NCBI GenBank assembly: GCA_015852425.1
Contig: JAAAIG010000673.1
Location: 6,559 to 21,534, forward strand
Source: Gryganskiella cystojenkinii
Lineage: Eukaryota; Mortierellomycota; Mortierellomycetes; Mortierellales; Mortierellaceae
Direction of reading: 5' to 3'
Length of the DNA: 14,976 nt
Below the pieces are notes generated by a model. That model saw nothing but the letters and a program-made list of their open reading frames with translations. It had not been told where the DNA came from and did not search any database. Both the position numbers and the translations under genes were made by a program. Positions 1-7,973 of this stretch are shown here, one piece after another (positions within the stretch are counted from its first letter, which is position 1; each line of letters starts with the position of its first letter).

Positions 1-204
1 TTGTAATTGCGCCTATTGATTACTCATTTATTGAATTTTACTTTTTGAGGACACCACAGGAGCACAGACCACAAACAGACAGACTGACACCCTCACGCAC
101 CGCGGCCCATGGACTGTGGGACTGGAGTCCATGATTACCCTCATTTTCCTCTCTTCTCCCCTATTCTTCACACAAGGACGGTTGGACCCAGGGGCTGAGA
201 CTTT

Positions 205-212
205 TATAAAAG
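205..212 (+). promoter_or_regulatory. TATA box of the PY-motif membrane protein gene
   Basis: TATAAAAG lies 113 bases before the ATG at 318. A start of transcription about 30 bases downstream would give a CT-rich leader of roughly 80 bases. The same layout (TATA box, CT-rich leader, ATG) recurs before the gene at 13215. Confidence 0.7.
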
Positions 213-317
213 GGGGCAGACATCCCCTCGACACTCTTTCTTCGTTTATATTTTCTTCTCTCTCTCTCTCTCTTTTTCTCTCTATCGCTCGTTCACTCAC
301 AGATCTGAAAGTCAACC

Positions 318-1331
318 ATGTCTCTAACTTTTGAAGCCCTCGATGATACCTCCATTCCCCCACCACCACCACCATCACCTTCATCTTCGTTCATACCCGA
401 CTATTCAGACACACAAACGTCCGCAGACATGTCCTCTTCATCATCACCGATGTCCTCGACAGCCTCCAAAGGCAACGGCAACCAACACAGCAACCTTTCA
501 TCAACGTCCACAGCATCGATCACAACCTCAGCTACAAATTCCTCCTCTACCATCCCACCAGACTCGGGTATTTCTCAAGAAGGATTCGAAGCCGGAGGAT
601 TCATCTTTGTGATCTTGGTCATTGCCCTGATGATCGCCTTGCTTTATTTTGGTCGAGCGATCCTGGCCCGGAGAAGACAACGACAACTCTTGGCGACAAA
701 GACTATCGTCACCGACCCAGAGACGGGCGGTGGATGTCCACCAACATATTATAACCATCTGCGAGATATCCAAGTGATCATTGATCCTGCACCTTACTAT
801 CCTACGACACCCTCAGGGACACCCTCACCAACAGGAACAGTAGTGACCCAGTTACCTCGATCGTCTTCGATCTCTCGTCCAGCGGCGGCGCATATCTCTT
901 CTTCATCATCACCTGCACCACCTCCCTCTTCCACAGCAACAACAACAGCAACAGTAACAGTAACATCAACACCCTCAACAAACGTACCGACCAATACTGT
1001 CCTCACCCGATCGTCTTCTCTACCAAGATCCGCTCCTTCCCCTTCCACAACCTCTCCACAGCCGGCCGCGATCCGAGGCGATCGTTATTACATTGTCACA
1101 CCCCGGACGCACTCTCGATCTCGATCTGCAGGCGTGACTGCACGAAGGATCCATTACCAGGTGCAACAACCTCAACGACCTCTTTCTTCCTCTTCCTTGG
1201 ATTCACCCACAGGGACGAGACGGTTTTCGTCTCGGTTGAATCAAGCCTGGACCACGAATAATAATAGAAATGAACCGCCGCCACCCGCATACGAGGATCT
1301 GTCCCCTCGAACTACTATTGTTGTACTCTAA
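318..1331 (+). CDS. Single-pass membrane protein with two PPxY motifs (RCR-like ubiquitin-ligase adaptor candidate)
   Basis: This intronless gene encodes 337 residues. Residues 1-92 are rich in Ser, Thr and Pro and have no N-terminal signal peptide. One hydrophobic helix follows at about 94-114 (GGFIFVILVIALMIALLYF). An arginine-rich stop (ARRRQRQ, 117-123) then places the C-terminus in the cytosol by the positive-inside rule, so the S/T-rich part would be outside and probably O-mannosylated. The tail has low complexity but carries two PPxY motifs, PPTY (141-144) and PPAY (322-325), which bind WW domains of Nedd4/Rsp5 ubiquitin ligases. One helix, an arginine stop and PY motifs are the layout of yeast Rcr1/Rcr2, adaptors for Rsp5. 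The similarity is architectural, so this function is inferred. The ATG at 318 is the first after the TATA box and sits in a good context (aaccATGtc). An AATAAA at 1679-1684 is a possible polyadenylation signal. Confidence 0.75.
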   Translation: MSLTFEALDDTSIPPPPPPSPSSSFIPDYSDTQTSADMSSSSSPMSSTASKGNGNQHSNLSSTSTASITTSATNSSSTIPPDSGISQEGFEAGGFIFVILVIALMIALLYFGRAILARRRQRQLLATKTIVTDPETGGGCPPTYYNHLRDIQVIIDPAPYYPTTPSGTPSPTGTVVTQLPRSSSISRPAAAHISSSSSPAPPPSSTATTTATVTVTSTPSTNVPTNTVLTRSSSLPRSAPSPSTTSPQPAAIRGDRYYIVTPRTHSRSRSAGVTARRIHYQVQQPQRPLSSSSLDSPTGTRRFSSRLNQAWTTNNNRNEPPPPAYEDLSPRTTIVVL

Positions 1332-1358
1332 GCAAGGCAAAAAATACATCATGTCCAA

Positions 1359-1393
<35 letters not shown>

Positions 1394-2031
1394 TGTTATG
1401 ACGAACATACCAACGTTCTTCCTGTCTCCCCTTTTTTATTTTTTTATCCGGCACAATCACTCCTGACCGCATTCGTTCATCACTCTCTCCCTCTTTTACT
1501 CACTCGTTCATGTCTGTCTGTCTGCTTCTCTCTCTCTCTTCTCATGAAACAAATCATGACCATGTCCTCCCTCCCCCCCGCCTTGCATATATCTTTCACC
1601 AAAAAAGCACACACATTGTATTGTACATTATTCCTGCTACCTCCACTCAATACTTCTTGTATGTAATTACCCCTCGAAAATAAAAAAGAAAAAGAGTATT
1701 GCGACACGTTTTTTTTTCCCCGCCTCAAACAAGGTTAATTCAATTTGCGGCATAGGTTATTAACATATGAGACAATTTGACGATGATTGTTCAATTCTTG
1801 GAAGGATGGTATCGATTTTTCATATCTTTACGAGTTGCTCTTTTTGGTGGATTTTTATCGTTTTCTGTGAAAGAGTGGGAAAACTCTATGTAATAACAAA
1901 GGGTTGTTGTTTTGGAATGGGGGGTGGGGGGGTTCATAAAAACTATCGCGTGGGTTGGATGAATAAATTATGGTATCTAAGAAGGAAGGAGAAATGTCAA
2001 ACATATCTCGTCCTATCAGTTTTTTTTTCTT
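1332..2031. other. Convergent intergenic region (shared 3' ends)
   Basis: This 700-base stretch separates two genes that point at each other. It contains the TC microsatellite, several CT-rich patches, an AATAAA on the plus strand at 1679-1684, and T- and G-rich runs near 1920-2030. The short open frames here are built from low-complexity sequence and none looks like a gene. Confidence 0.7.
1363..1391. repeat. (TC)n microsatellite in the 3' UTR
   Basis: A nearly perfect CT dinucleotide run lies just after the stop codon at 1331. It is probably transcribed as part of the 3' UTR. Confidence 0.85.
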
Positions 2032-3812
2032 TTACGAGCTATGCCATCCCCATCCTTGACTACTTTCCTGAACATTGATAGGCGCCGAAATCTTGGACTT
2101 CATTTCGACTTCTTCCTGTTCCTTCAGCTTCTTGTTCCTGTACCGACGGACAACCAGCATAGCAATGCCGACATAGGCAGCGGCGGCAAGACCTACCAGT
2201 GATCCGATCACAGGTCCGTTATTCCCTGAGGCCGATCCTCCAGGATTGGGAGTAATCGTGTTAGGATCTCCGCCCGTCAAGGGGTCCGCAGTCGTGTTGC
2301 CATCATCTCCGCTTCCGTCGCCACCGGTGCCTGGTGACGGTGGAGGATTGTTGCTGAGAGGGAATGACGAATCAAAGAACTGTCCGAACAGGGTATCTCC
2401 TGCGACATACAATGAACTCTTGGGGTCGGCAACGAGCGTGCTCAGGTCCCAGTAGTGCGTTTGAGGGATTGCCACGGTCACCAAGATCGCATCCGCAGCG
2501 TTGTTAGTCGTGACTAGGCCGCGCTTCGCCAGCTCTTGATGGAGATAGCTCTCTTCGACATCTCGACGAAGCAAATGGACTGTCCGTTTTTTCTCGTTCA
2601 AATTATCCTGTCCTTCTGCGACGATCTCGAGATCAGAATTCCTCCGCTTCTTGAGCTTCCGTGAAGAGTTGGAAGAGGCATTGACACCGTCCCGAATGGC
2701 GAGGACCATGATCAAGGAGCAATCGACATTGAGGATCTGACAGAGCTGACCTGGGATAAACGAGACCAATTGAGCAGCCAGGATCCCGTTCGTGATCACT
2801 TGGTAGTACGAGACCCGCTTCAGACGCAGATGAACCTTGATCGAGTTGGGGGGGATATCTGGGTTCAAATCTGGGATGACAACGTCGGGTAGAGAGGCTC
2901 CTGGGGGTACAGTGTGCGTGTGCTTTGGTGGCGCAATTGGTTCAATGGTTGTAGGTAACCACGGGGTCGTCGTCGTCTTTGTCCTGTGATGACCACTTGA
3001 GCTGGGACTTGGTGATACGGGTTCTGTTGTTGTGGTTGTAGTTGGGACGACAGTAGTTTGGACGGCATTAGTCGTCGTCGTTGTGGTTGGAACAGTCCTT
3101 GGTGTAGGAACTGCTGTCGTGGCATGTAATGTCGTGGGTTGAGAATGTACTGGCAGACCACCATGAGTCGTCATCGGTCCTGGGGTCGGTGTTGGCTTCG
3201 AGGCAGCGCCGGGTGTTCCTGGTGATGGGTTGGGATCATTTGTACCCGTGCCTGCAGGCAAGGGTGAGGCAGAGGATGGAGATCCTGCATTGCTCGTCTG
3301 AACGCCTCCAGCCTCTGTTGGTGTCGTCGGGTTAGGAGTAGGTGATACGCCTGTTCCAAGGTCCGCTGTCGGGGACTCTGCTGGTGTGGTGTAGCCTCCT
3401 GACTCTGATGATCCAGGTACAGGATTTTCTGTGGGATGTGGGGCAACCGTAGTAGCAGCAGCAGCGGTCGTAGTATGGTGTTTTGTTGAATGTGGTTTGG
3501 GGTTTGGTTTCAGTGGCTCTGGCTCTTTAGTGACGGGGATCAATGTTTCCATGGGCTCTGTCTTTGATTTTGGTTTTGGCTTTGGTTTCTTGTGGGCTGC
3601 GGGTGTTGTCGTCTTGGTCTTTGACTTTGGTTTGTGCTTTTGCTTTGTGGGTTTGGGCGGTATTGGGGAAGTTGTTGTTGCCTTTGGCCGTGGTTCATCT
3701 GCATCGTCCTCCAAGACAGCCAAGGCTGCGTGCACGTTCCCTTGGAGGAGAGTGAGAGGGGAGAAAGCACCGGCAGCGGCGGCGACTGTAGCCTACGAAC
3801 GTAAGAATACAT
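2032..3812 (-). CDS. Msb2-like signalling mucin (Hkr1-Msb2 homology domain, single TM)
   Basis: The open frame is secure from 3792 to the stop at 2032; residue numbers below count from the GTG codon at 3735. A Lys/Pro/Thr-rich stretch (about 1-100) and a Thr/Pro/Ser mucin-like stalk (100-280) come first. About 298-460 form a folded domain with VHLRLKRVSYYQVITNGILA, AQLVSFIPGQL, ILVTVAIP and SSLYV. This is the pattern of the Hkr1-Msb2 homology domain of fungal osmosensing and filamentation mucins. A 55-residue insert inside it holds four basic clusters (KKRR, KKR, LLRR, LAKR). A Gly/Asp-rich linker leads to one helix (about 508-529) and a 38-residue cytoplasmic tail. Msb2 proteins signal from the surface to Cdc42 and a MAP kinase cascade. 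The 5' end is unresolved: the first AUG (3812) is one base out of frame with the body, and the join would yield a signal peptide ending VHA. Family call is moderately sure; no gene symbol is assigned. Confidence 0.7.
3793..3812 (-). other. Out-of-frame 5' end of the mucin gene: lost base or intron acceptor
   Basis: On the minus strand ATG (3812) starts M-Y-S-Y-V-R, then two extra bases AG precede GCT at 3792, from which the main frame is open. In the main frame an in-frame TAG (3795-3793) blocks extension. Two explanations fit. One base may be missing, which would give an n-region MYSYVR followed by a hydrophobic stretch and a cleavage site VHA. Alternatively TTCGTAG may be an intron acceptor: the ligase gene in this window uses the same bases, TTCGTAG before GCT, as its acceptor. 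I could not find a donor and upstream ATG in the right phase. Confidence 0.5.
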
Positions 3813-4512
3813 GGTAAGTAGCCGAAGAGAGAGGGGAATGTGGCGAAGGTACAAGAGGACGATAAGAAAAAAAATGTAAGAAAATGTCTTGGATGAGAAA
3901 TAAGCGACAAGTGGGAGCTGAAAAAAACGATGAGAGAGACGCGTCGATGCATTATATGCAACATCATATGCAAAAGAGCAAAAAATAGGGGGTTTTCTTT
4001 GGTTGCAATGGGACGGAACAAGATCGCGTATCCTTCTTGTTGATGGTCTCAATGCAGGAACGAACCGTTTTCTGTCCGTTGAAAGCAGGGGCGATTCCGT
4101 CATTTGTTTGTTGTCAGGAATGTCGTTGTGGTTCTGAAGAGCATGTCGTTGTTGACACAAAAGGGTAGGGCAAAGATGAAGATGGACAGAGAAGGAGCAG
4201 CTCGTTCAAGAAATGCTCTCAAAAGACAAAAAAAAAGAGAGGGAAAAGGACAGAGATGCGCACAACAAAACAAAACAAACAAGCCAATAGGGCACACGGT
4301 CGGCCACATTCACGAGGACAGTGCAGGCAAACTCCCCGGGGAGGGCGGTTGACAGCCCTTTTGGCACAACGTGTTCGATGAAGCTGGTTGAGAATGAATC
4401 GTGGTCGAAAGACAATAAAAAAAAGGAAAATGCTCGGAAGTGGAGGTTTTTTTTATCTTTCAGTCGTGCGATGTGCATGGAGGCAGAGAGAGAGTGTGTA
4501 TGTGTGGAAAGA
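3813..4512. other. Upstream region of the mucin gene
   Basis: This is non-coding as far as I can see. On the minus strand CATATAATGC (around 3950-3959) is a weak TATA-like site, and a T/C-rich leader (about 3920-3813) precedes the AUG at 3812. Open frames across 4100-4600 on the minus strand translate into Phe/Ser/Leu-rich low-complexity sequence and are not supported as genes. Confidence 0.5.
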
Positions 4513-4878
4513 TTAAGGACAGGAATGTGATTGCGACGCGGAGACACCTGCAAGGTCGCACACAAGAGATATTGCGACGGCTGTACTTTTGATATCACCT
4601 CTCTCTCTTTCCATCGGTTGCTGATTCAACGGTTGTCCTAACTCTCTGCTGGTATAAAAAAGACATCACGAACAGAGTTGTTGTGTTGTTGATGTGGAAG
4701 AAAAAGAAAAAAGAATATAGCTTACCAACTGTGAAGGACATTCAACAAGGTCTCCACCACGGGCGCAGTCAGCATTTGCATTTGATAATGCCACAACCGA
4801 CCCGAGACAGAGCAAGACCACCGGTACAACCATCCACGACGCCTTTCTCGTCGTCGTTGTTGTTGACTGAAGACGCAT
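4513..4878 (-). CDS. Possible small secreted protein, two-exon model (3' part uncertain)
   Basis: Exon 1 (4878-4726) encodes 51 residues. It has a classic signal peptide: a basic n-region (TTRKASW), a hydrophobic core (MVVPVVLLCLGSVVAL) and a likely cleavage after ANA-36. Its mature start DCARGGDLVECPSQL has two cysteines. It ends exactly at a strong donor, GTAAGC, from 4725. Two acceptors keep the frame. The one ending at 4621 gives a 36-codon exon to a TAA at 4513 and an 86-residue protein whose mature part has four cysteines (DC, EC, VC, SC). The one ending at 4649, with a better T-rich tract, gives 68 residues and stops at 4595. Four cysteines suit a small disulfide-bonded secreted protein, so I list the longer model. 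No known family is recognised. A plus-strand TATAAAAA at 4653-4660 is a competing signal. Confidence 0.35.
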
Positions 4879-5450
4879 TTGTGAAGACGTTATCGGAGGA
4901 TCCCCGTTGCTGTTGTTCGCAAGGCGTGGGTAGATTTGAAACAGCAGGCGACTGCAAAGGGTCGAGCTGAGGTTGTCTGTTTACAGAGTCACCTAATATT
5001 AACAAGGGTCGAGGGTGTAAGGAGGGGGAGAGAGCGAGGGGTCGATTAATACTAGGATAAAATACAAATAGCCCATGACCGATTGAGGAAGGAATATGTG
5101 TTGATCCTGAATGTTTGGTCATGGTGGCGGTGGCGTGGTTTGAGATGGGAGAACTCCGAGGGAGAGTAGAGAAAGGAACGTACTTTAGAAAAGTGTTGTT
5201 GGTCAAAGCAAATGAAGGAATGAAATGGATGCCAGGGCAGCGGGGATGAGGAGGCCTAGTCCAGGGGCGGAAGGGGAATGTGTGGAGAAAGCAAAGTCTT
5301 AGTGTGGTACTAAGGGAGGAGACTAGAAGTATCGTCGAAGGATAAGGAGAGGATGGTGGCGTCTGTTTCTTTTTTATCTCCGTTCTTTCAGTCGAAAGGT
5401 ACAAAATAAAAAGCAGAGAAAAAAGAATTTGATGAACAAGAGAAAGAGAG

Positions 5451-5522
5451 GGATGGATGGATGGATGGATGGATGGATGGATGGATGGATGGATGGATGT
5501 ATGGATTGATGGGTGGATGGGA
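5451..5522. repeat. GGAT tetranucleotide microsatellite
   Basis: Twelve perfect GGAT units run from 5451 to 5498. A degenerate tail (GTATGGATTGATGGGTGGAT) continues to about 5522. On the minus strand it reads as His-Pro-Ser-Ile repeats, which creates misleading open frames. Confidence 0.95.
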
Positions 5523-5653
5523 TGTGGCGAGATTATGCGCAAAGGGATGAAAGAATGCAATCGAAGAAAAGAGAGATGACTTCACGGCAAAGGGAGGGGA
5601 GAGATAGAGAGAGCTCACAGAAAAGACAGATAAAAAACGGCCAGCCCTTGTCC

Positions 5654-5735
5654 AGGCACGCAGGCACGCACACAGACACACACGCAGGCACGCACTCTCA
5701 GGCACACACTCTCAGGCACACACTCCCACACAAAC
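5654..5735. repeat. CA-rich imperfect tandem repeat
   Basis: Units of the type CAGGCACGCA and CTCTCAGGCACACA recur several times with spacers of ACACA. The tract is likely a degenerate minisatellite derived from a CA microsatellite. Confidence 0.75.
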
Positions 5736-6727
5736 AAAAGGCGGCAACCAACACAACCGACCAACCACCGCACAGAACAGGAATAGTGCTGCACAGGCGG
5801 AGAGAGAACTCTCTTTTTATTTTTTCCTTCTTCTTTTCGATCCTCGTTTCTGCTGTAGGTTGCATCATCACCATCGACAGAACAGGCTGGTTCCTGAATT
5901 TCCTGGCTTCTTGACAAAGAGTCGATCGACACTCAATCCTCTTCAGGATGCTTCCTTCTCCTTTCTTATCCCTCCACTCTGTTGTCACTTTGGCTTGCAC
6001 GCGAAGAATGCGCCCTGCTGCAGATGCTGACTCCGCTTCGGGCGCAACAACACATTTGGGCGAACGCGCCCCCTCCTCCACACCCGCGCCCAACAGCCCC
6101 GACTCTGGCTTCTTGTGCATTATCCTTCGGTGTCTCTGTTTTTCTTCTTTTTTGGACTTCTTGTTTTACCTGGCAGGGAATGATATCATTGCGCCGACTT
6201 TGTGTTTCCTTCCTTACCTCTCTTCTTCGGTCGCATGCAAAATAAAAAAATAGGAAACCTCTATCCCGAAACAAAACGAAAAGACTAAACCCACTTTGAC
6301 AACACTTTTTTTTGTCCGAGACAAATCGCTCTCGACCCTCCAAAAGACCTTTTTTTTTTGGTCGCAGAACAAAAAAAAAAAAAAAAGTTGAAAAAGAAAA
6401 AGCTCTCAGGTACCTGCTTTTTTGTTGTTGTTGTCGTTTTGGTCTTCCTCAACACACAGACAAACCAACGACGAGCACACCAAACAACCCACAACCAAAC
6501 AGCCGACAAAGGACTCGTAGGGTTGAGAGCCCTCTCTGCCTTCCTCAGAAGTGCCATCTCGTGCAAAAATTCAACACCCTATCTTCATTTCTCTGGGCGA
6601 AAATTTCTCATAGGTTTTTTTACCAAGGGTTTTTCGTACTAGGGGAGTAGCGCACAACAGGCGCGTTGCGCCACTAAAAGAAAAGAAGGAACAAACCAGA
6701 ATGTCTCTCTCTTTCCCACTCTCTCAT

Positions 6728-7561
6728 TTATCGACGCATCATGATCGTCATGGTTGTGGGGTTGATCTCCATGTTGCCATATTGCGTCATGACTCCCTTG
6801 CCGATTCGAATGTAGTAGGCTCCGTCTCCGTTGTCCTTGAGTCGGAACTCGAGAGAGTCAAGACAAAGTTGGCCACCACTGCTTCCTCCTCTTTCTCCTC
6901 CAGTCAGCGATCGTGTCGTCGTGTCCGGGTCAATATGACGAGCAGAGATGTCATCAGAAGGAGAAGACGAAGAAGCCCTCAGAGTTCGCTCCTCTCGGCG
7001 TTGCCCTCTATGGTCGCCTGTACCATCAGAGCCACTACTAGGGCCGCAGCCACGGCTTTGAGATGGCACTCGCGTGTCGCTGCGACCGTGGGAGATATAC
7101 TTGTGGTCGCAGTCAAAGTCAAAAATGCTACTTGTTCGAAGTTGCGCCTGGCGCAAGGCGCGTTCGAGGCGGCGGTTCTCGGTCCTGAGTTGCTGCATAG
7201 CCAACAAAACTCCTTCTTGACAGAGATGCTTGCTCGTCTTGTCCGATTCATTTTTTGGCGTCATGATGACAGATGAAGCTTGAGGCACGACAGGGACATA
7301 CGGTCGACTCGAGGCAAAGCCTTGACCACCTTTTTCCACAGGCTTGATCTCGTCGTTTGAATGGTTGCGAGGACTCTTGTTGTCAATTCCATGGCCAGCG
7401 GCCGCGCAGGTACAGGCACAAGTGCACTGGGGTCCTGTCTGAGAGATTACAGGACTTGCACGATTATCCGTGGAGGAGGCGTACGAAGAGGCAGAGAAAG
7501 AACGATTGGAAAGATTCTCAAAGTCATCCTCCTGAGAGTGCTGATCCGTGTTGGCGCTCAT
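6728..7561 (-). CDS. Hypothetical Ser-rich protein with a short coiled coil
   Basis: The gene encodes 277 residues in one exon and I do not recognise a family. Most of the chain is disordered and rich in Ser, Asp, Arg and Gly. Visible elements are a cysteine cluster CTCACTC (46-52), a Leu/Arg/Glu heptad stretch suited to a coiled coil (about 114-142, LLAMQQLRTENRRLERALRQ), and a more ordered C-terminal segment (232-277) with alternating hydrophobic residues and GDGAYYIRIGKG, which could form a small beta-sheet unit. The chosen start (M-S-A-N) follows a CT-rich leader, as in other genes here. The frame stays open upstream, so an in-frame ATG at 7870 would add 103 residues, but that extension reads through CA and CT repeats and looks like untranslated leader. 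It shares its strand with the biotin-protein ligase gene, which ends 412 bases upstream. Confidence 0.6.
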   Translation of the reverse strand: MSANTDQHSQEDDFENLSNRSFSASSYASSTDNRASPVISQTGPQCTCACTCAAAGHGIDNKSPRNHSNDEIKPVEKGGQGFASSRPYVPVVPQASSVIMTPKNESDKTSKHLCQEGVLLAMQQLRTENRRLERALRQAQLRTSSIFDFDCDHKYISHGRSDTRVPSQSRGCGPSSGSDGTGDHRGQRREERTLRASSSSPSDDISARHIDPDTTTRSLTGGERGGSSGGQLCLDSLEFRLKDNGDGAYYIRIGKGVMTQYGNMEINPTTMTIMMRR

Positions 7562-7603
7562 GTTGCCTTGGGTAGGAGTGACCTTTATTTTCTTTTTCTT
7601 TTT

Positions 7604-7622
7604 GTGTGTGTGTGTGTGTGTA
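7604..7622. repeat. (TG)n microsatellite in a 5' leader
   Basis: About nine TG units (CA on the transcribed minus strand) lie some 45 bases before the start codon at 7561. They fall in the likely 5' UTR of the coiled-coil protein gene. Confidence 0.9.
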
Positions 7623-7857
7623 GAAGGAGGGAATTGGAAGCGTACGAATGGCAAAATAAGGCGAAAGGAAAAAAGGAAGAGCAATGAAGAAAACGTCGGA
7701 GAAATATGGACGGGATGAATCTGTTGGACTACAGCACCATCATTATTGATGTAAAGAACCCAGCTTTGTCGATCATACTTTTTTGAACACAAAACAGACT
7801 TCGTGCACTTGTTTGGATTTCGCGTTTTCTTCTTCTTTCGAGCAGCTCTCGCTTCCT

Positions 7858-7899
7858 TCAGTTGCTGCATGAAATTCGCAAGGAGTCGCGGAATATCAT
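7858..7899 (-). promoter_or_regulatory. Possible upstream ORF in the leader of the coiled-coil protein gene
   Basis: A 13-codon frame (M-I-F-R-D-S-L-R-I-S-C-S-N, then TGA) begins at 7899, near the transcription start expected from the TATA box at 7921-7930. If the transcript starts upstream of 7899, this short frame could lower translation of the main protein. Whether it is transcribed is not known. Confidence 0.3.
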
Positions 7900-7920
7900 G
7901 GAATGTGCAATAGCCGAGAG

Positions 7921-7930
7921 TATTTTTATA
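7921..7930 (-). promoter_or_regulatory. TATA box of the coiled-coil protein gene
   Basis: TATAAAAATA on the minus strand lies about 360 bases before the start codon at 7561. It is only 44 bases beyond the stop codon of the biotin-protein ligase gene, so the ligase 3' UTR probably runs into this promoter. Confidence 0.5.
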
Positions 7931-7973
7931 TCTGTAGAATAGTTTTTTTAATTGAAGTTCATTCAGGTGGGAG

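Larger units (their letters stand above)
4879..6727. other. Long repeat-rich intergenic region
   Basis: About 1.8 kb holds no gene I can defend. It includes the GGAT array at 5451-5522, the CA-rich array at 5654-5735, homopolymer runs (T10 near 6351-6360, A16 near 6370-6386) and a G+C-rich island at about 6000-6110. The open frames in it are low complexity, or Cys/Phe-rich with no domain. A small perfect hairpin, GGCGC-GTT-GCGCC, lies at 6660-6672. Confidence 0.55.

Noticed and set aside
3540..4160. Minus-strand frame overlapping the mucin start, containing M-Y-S-Y-V-R
   Set aside because: After the first residues it becomes Gln/Pro/Arg-rich shadow sequence of the mucin stalk. Only its ATG at 3812 may matter.
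4653..4970. Plus-strand TATA box with a following 92-residue frame
   Set aside because: The encoded protein is Lys-rich then featureless and overlaps the better signal-peptide exon on the other strand. I keep the TATA box only as a competing signal.
4769..5560. 263-residue minus-strand frame beginning with His-Pro-Ser-Ile repeats
   Set aside because: Its start is the translated GGAT microsatellite and the rest is low complexity. It is also out of frame with the better signal-peptide exon at 4726-4878.
6660..6672. GGCGC-GTT-GCGCC hairpin as a terminator or RNA element
   Set aside because: It is a five-pair stem and could be chance. Factor-independent terminators of this type are not expected for fungal protein genes.
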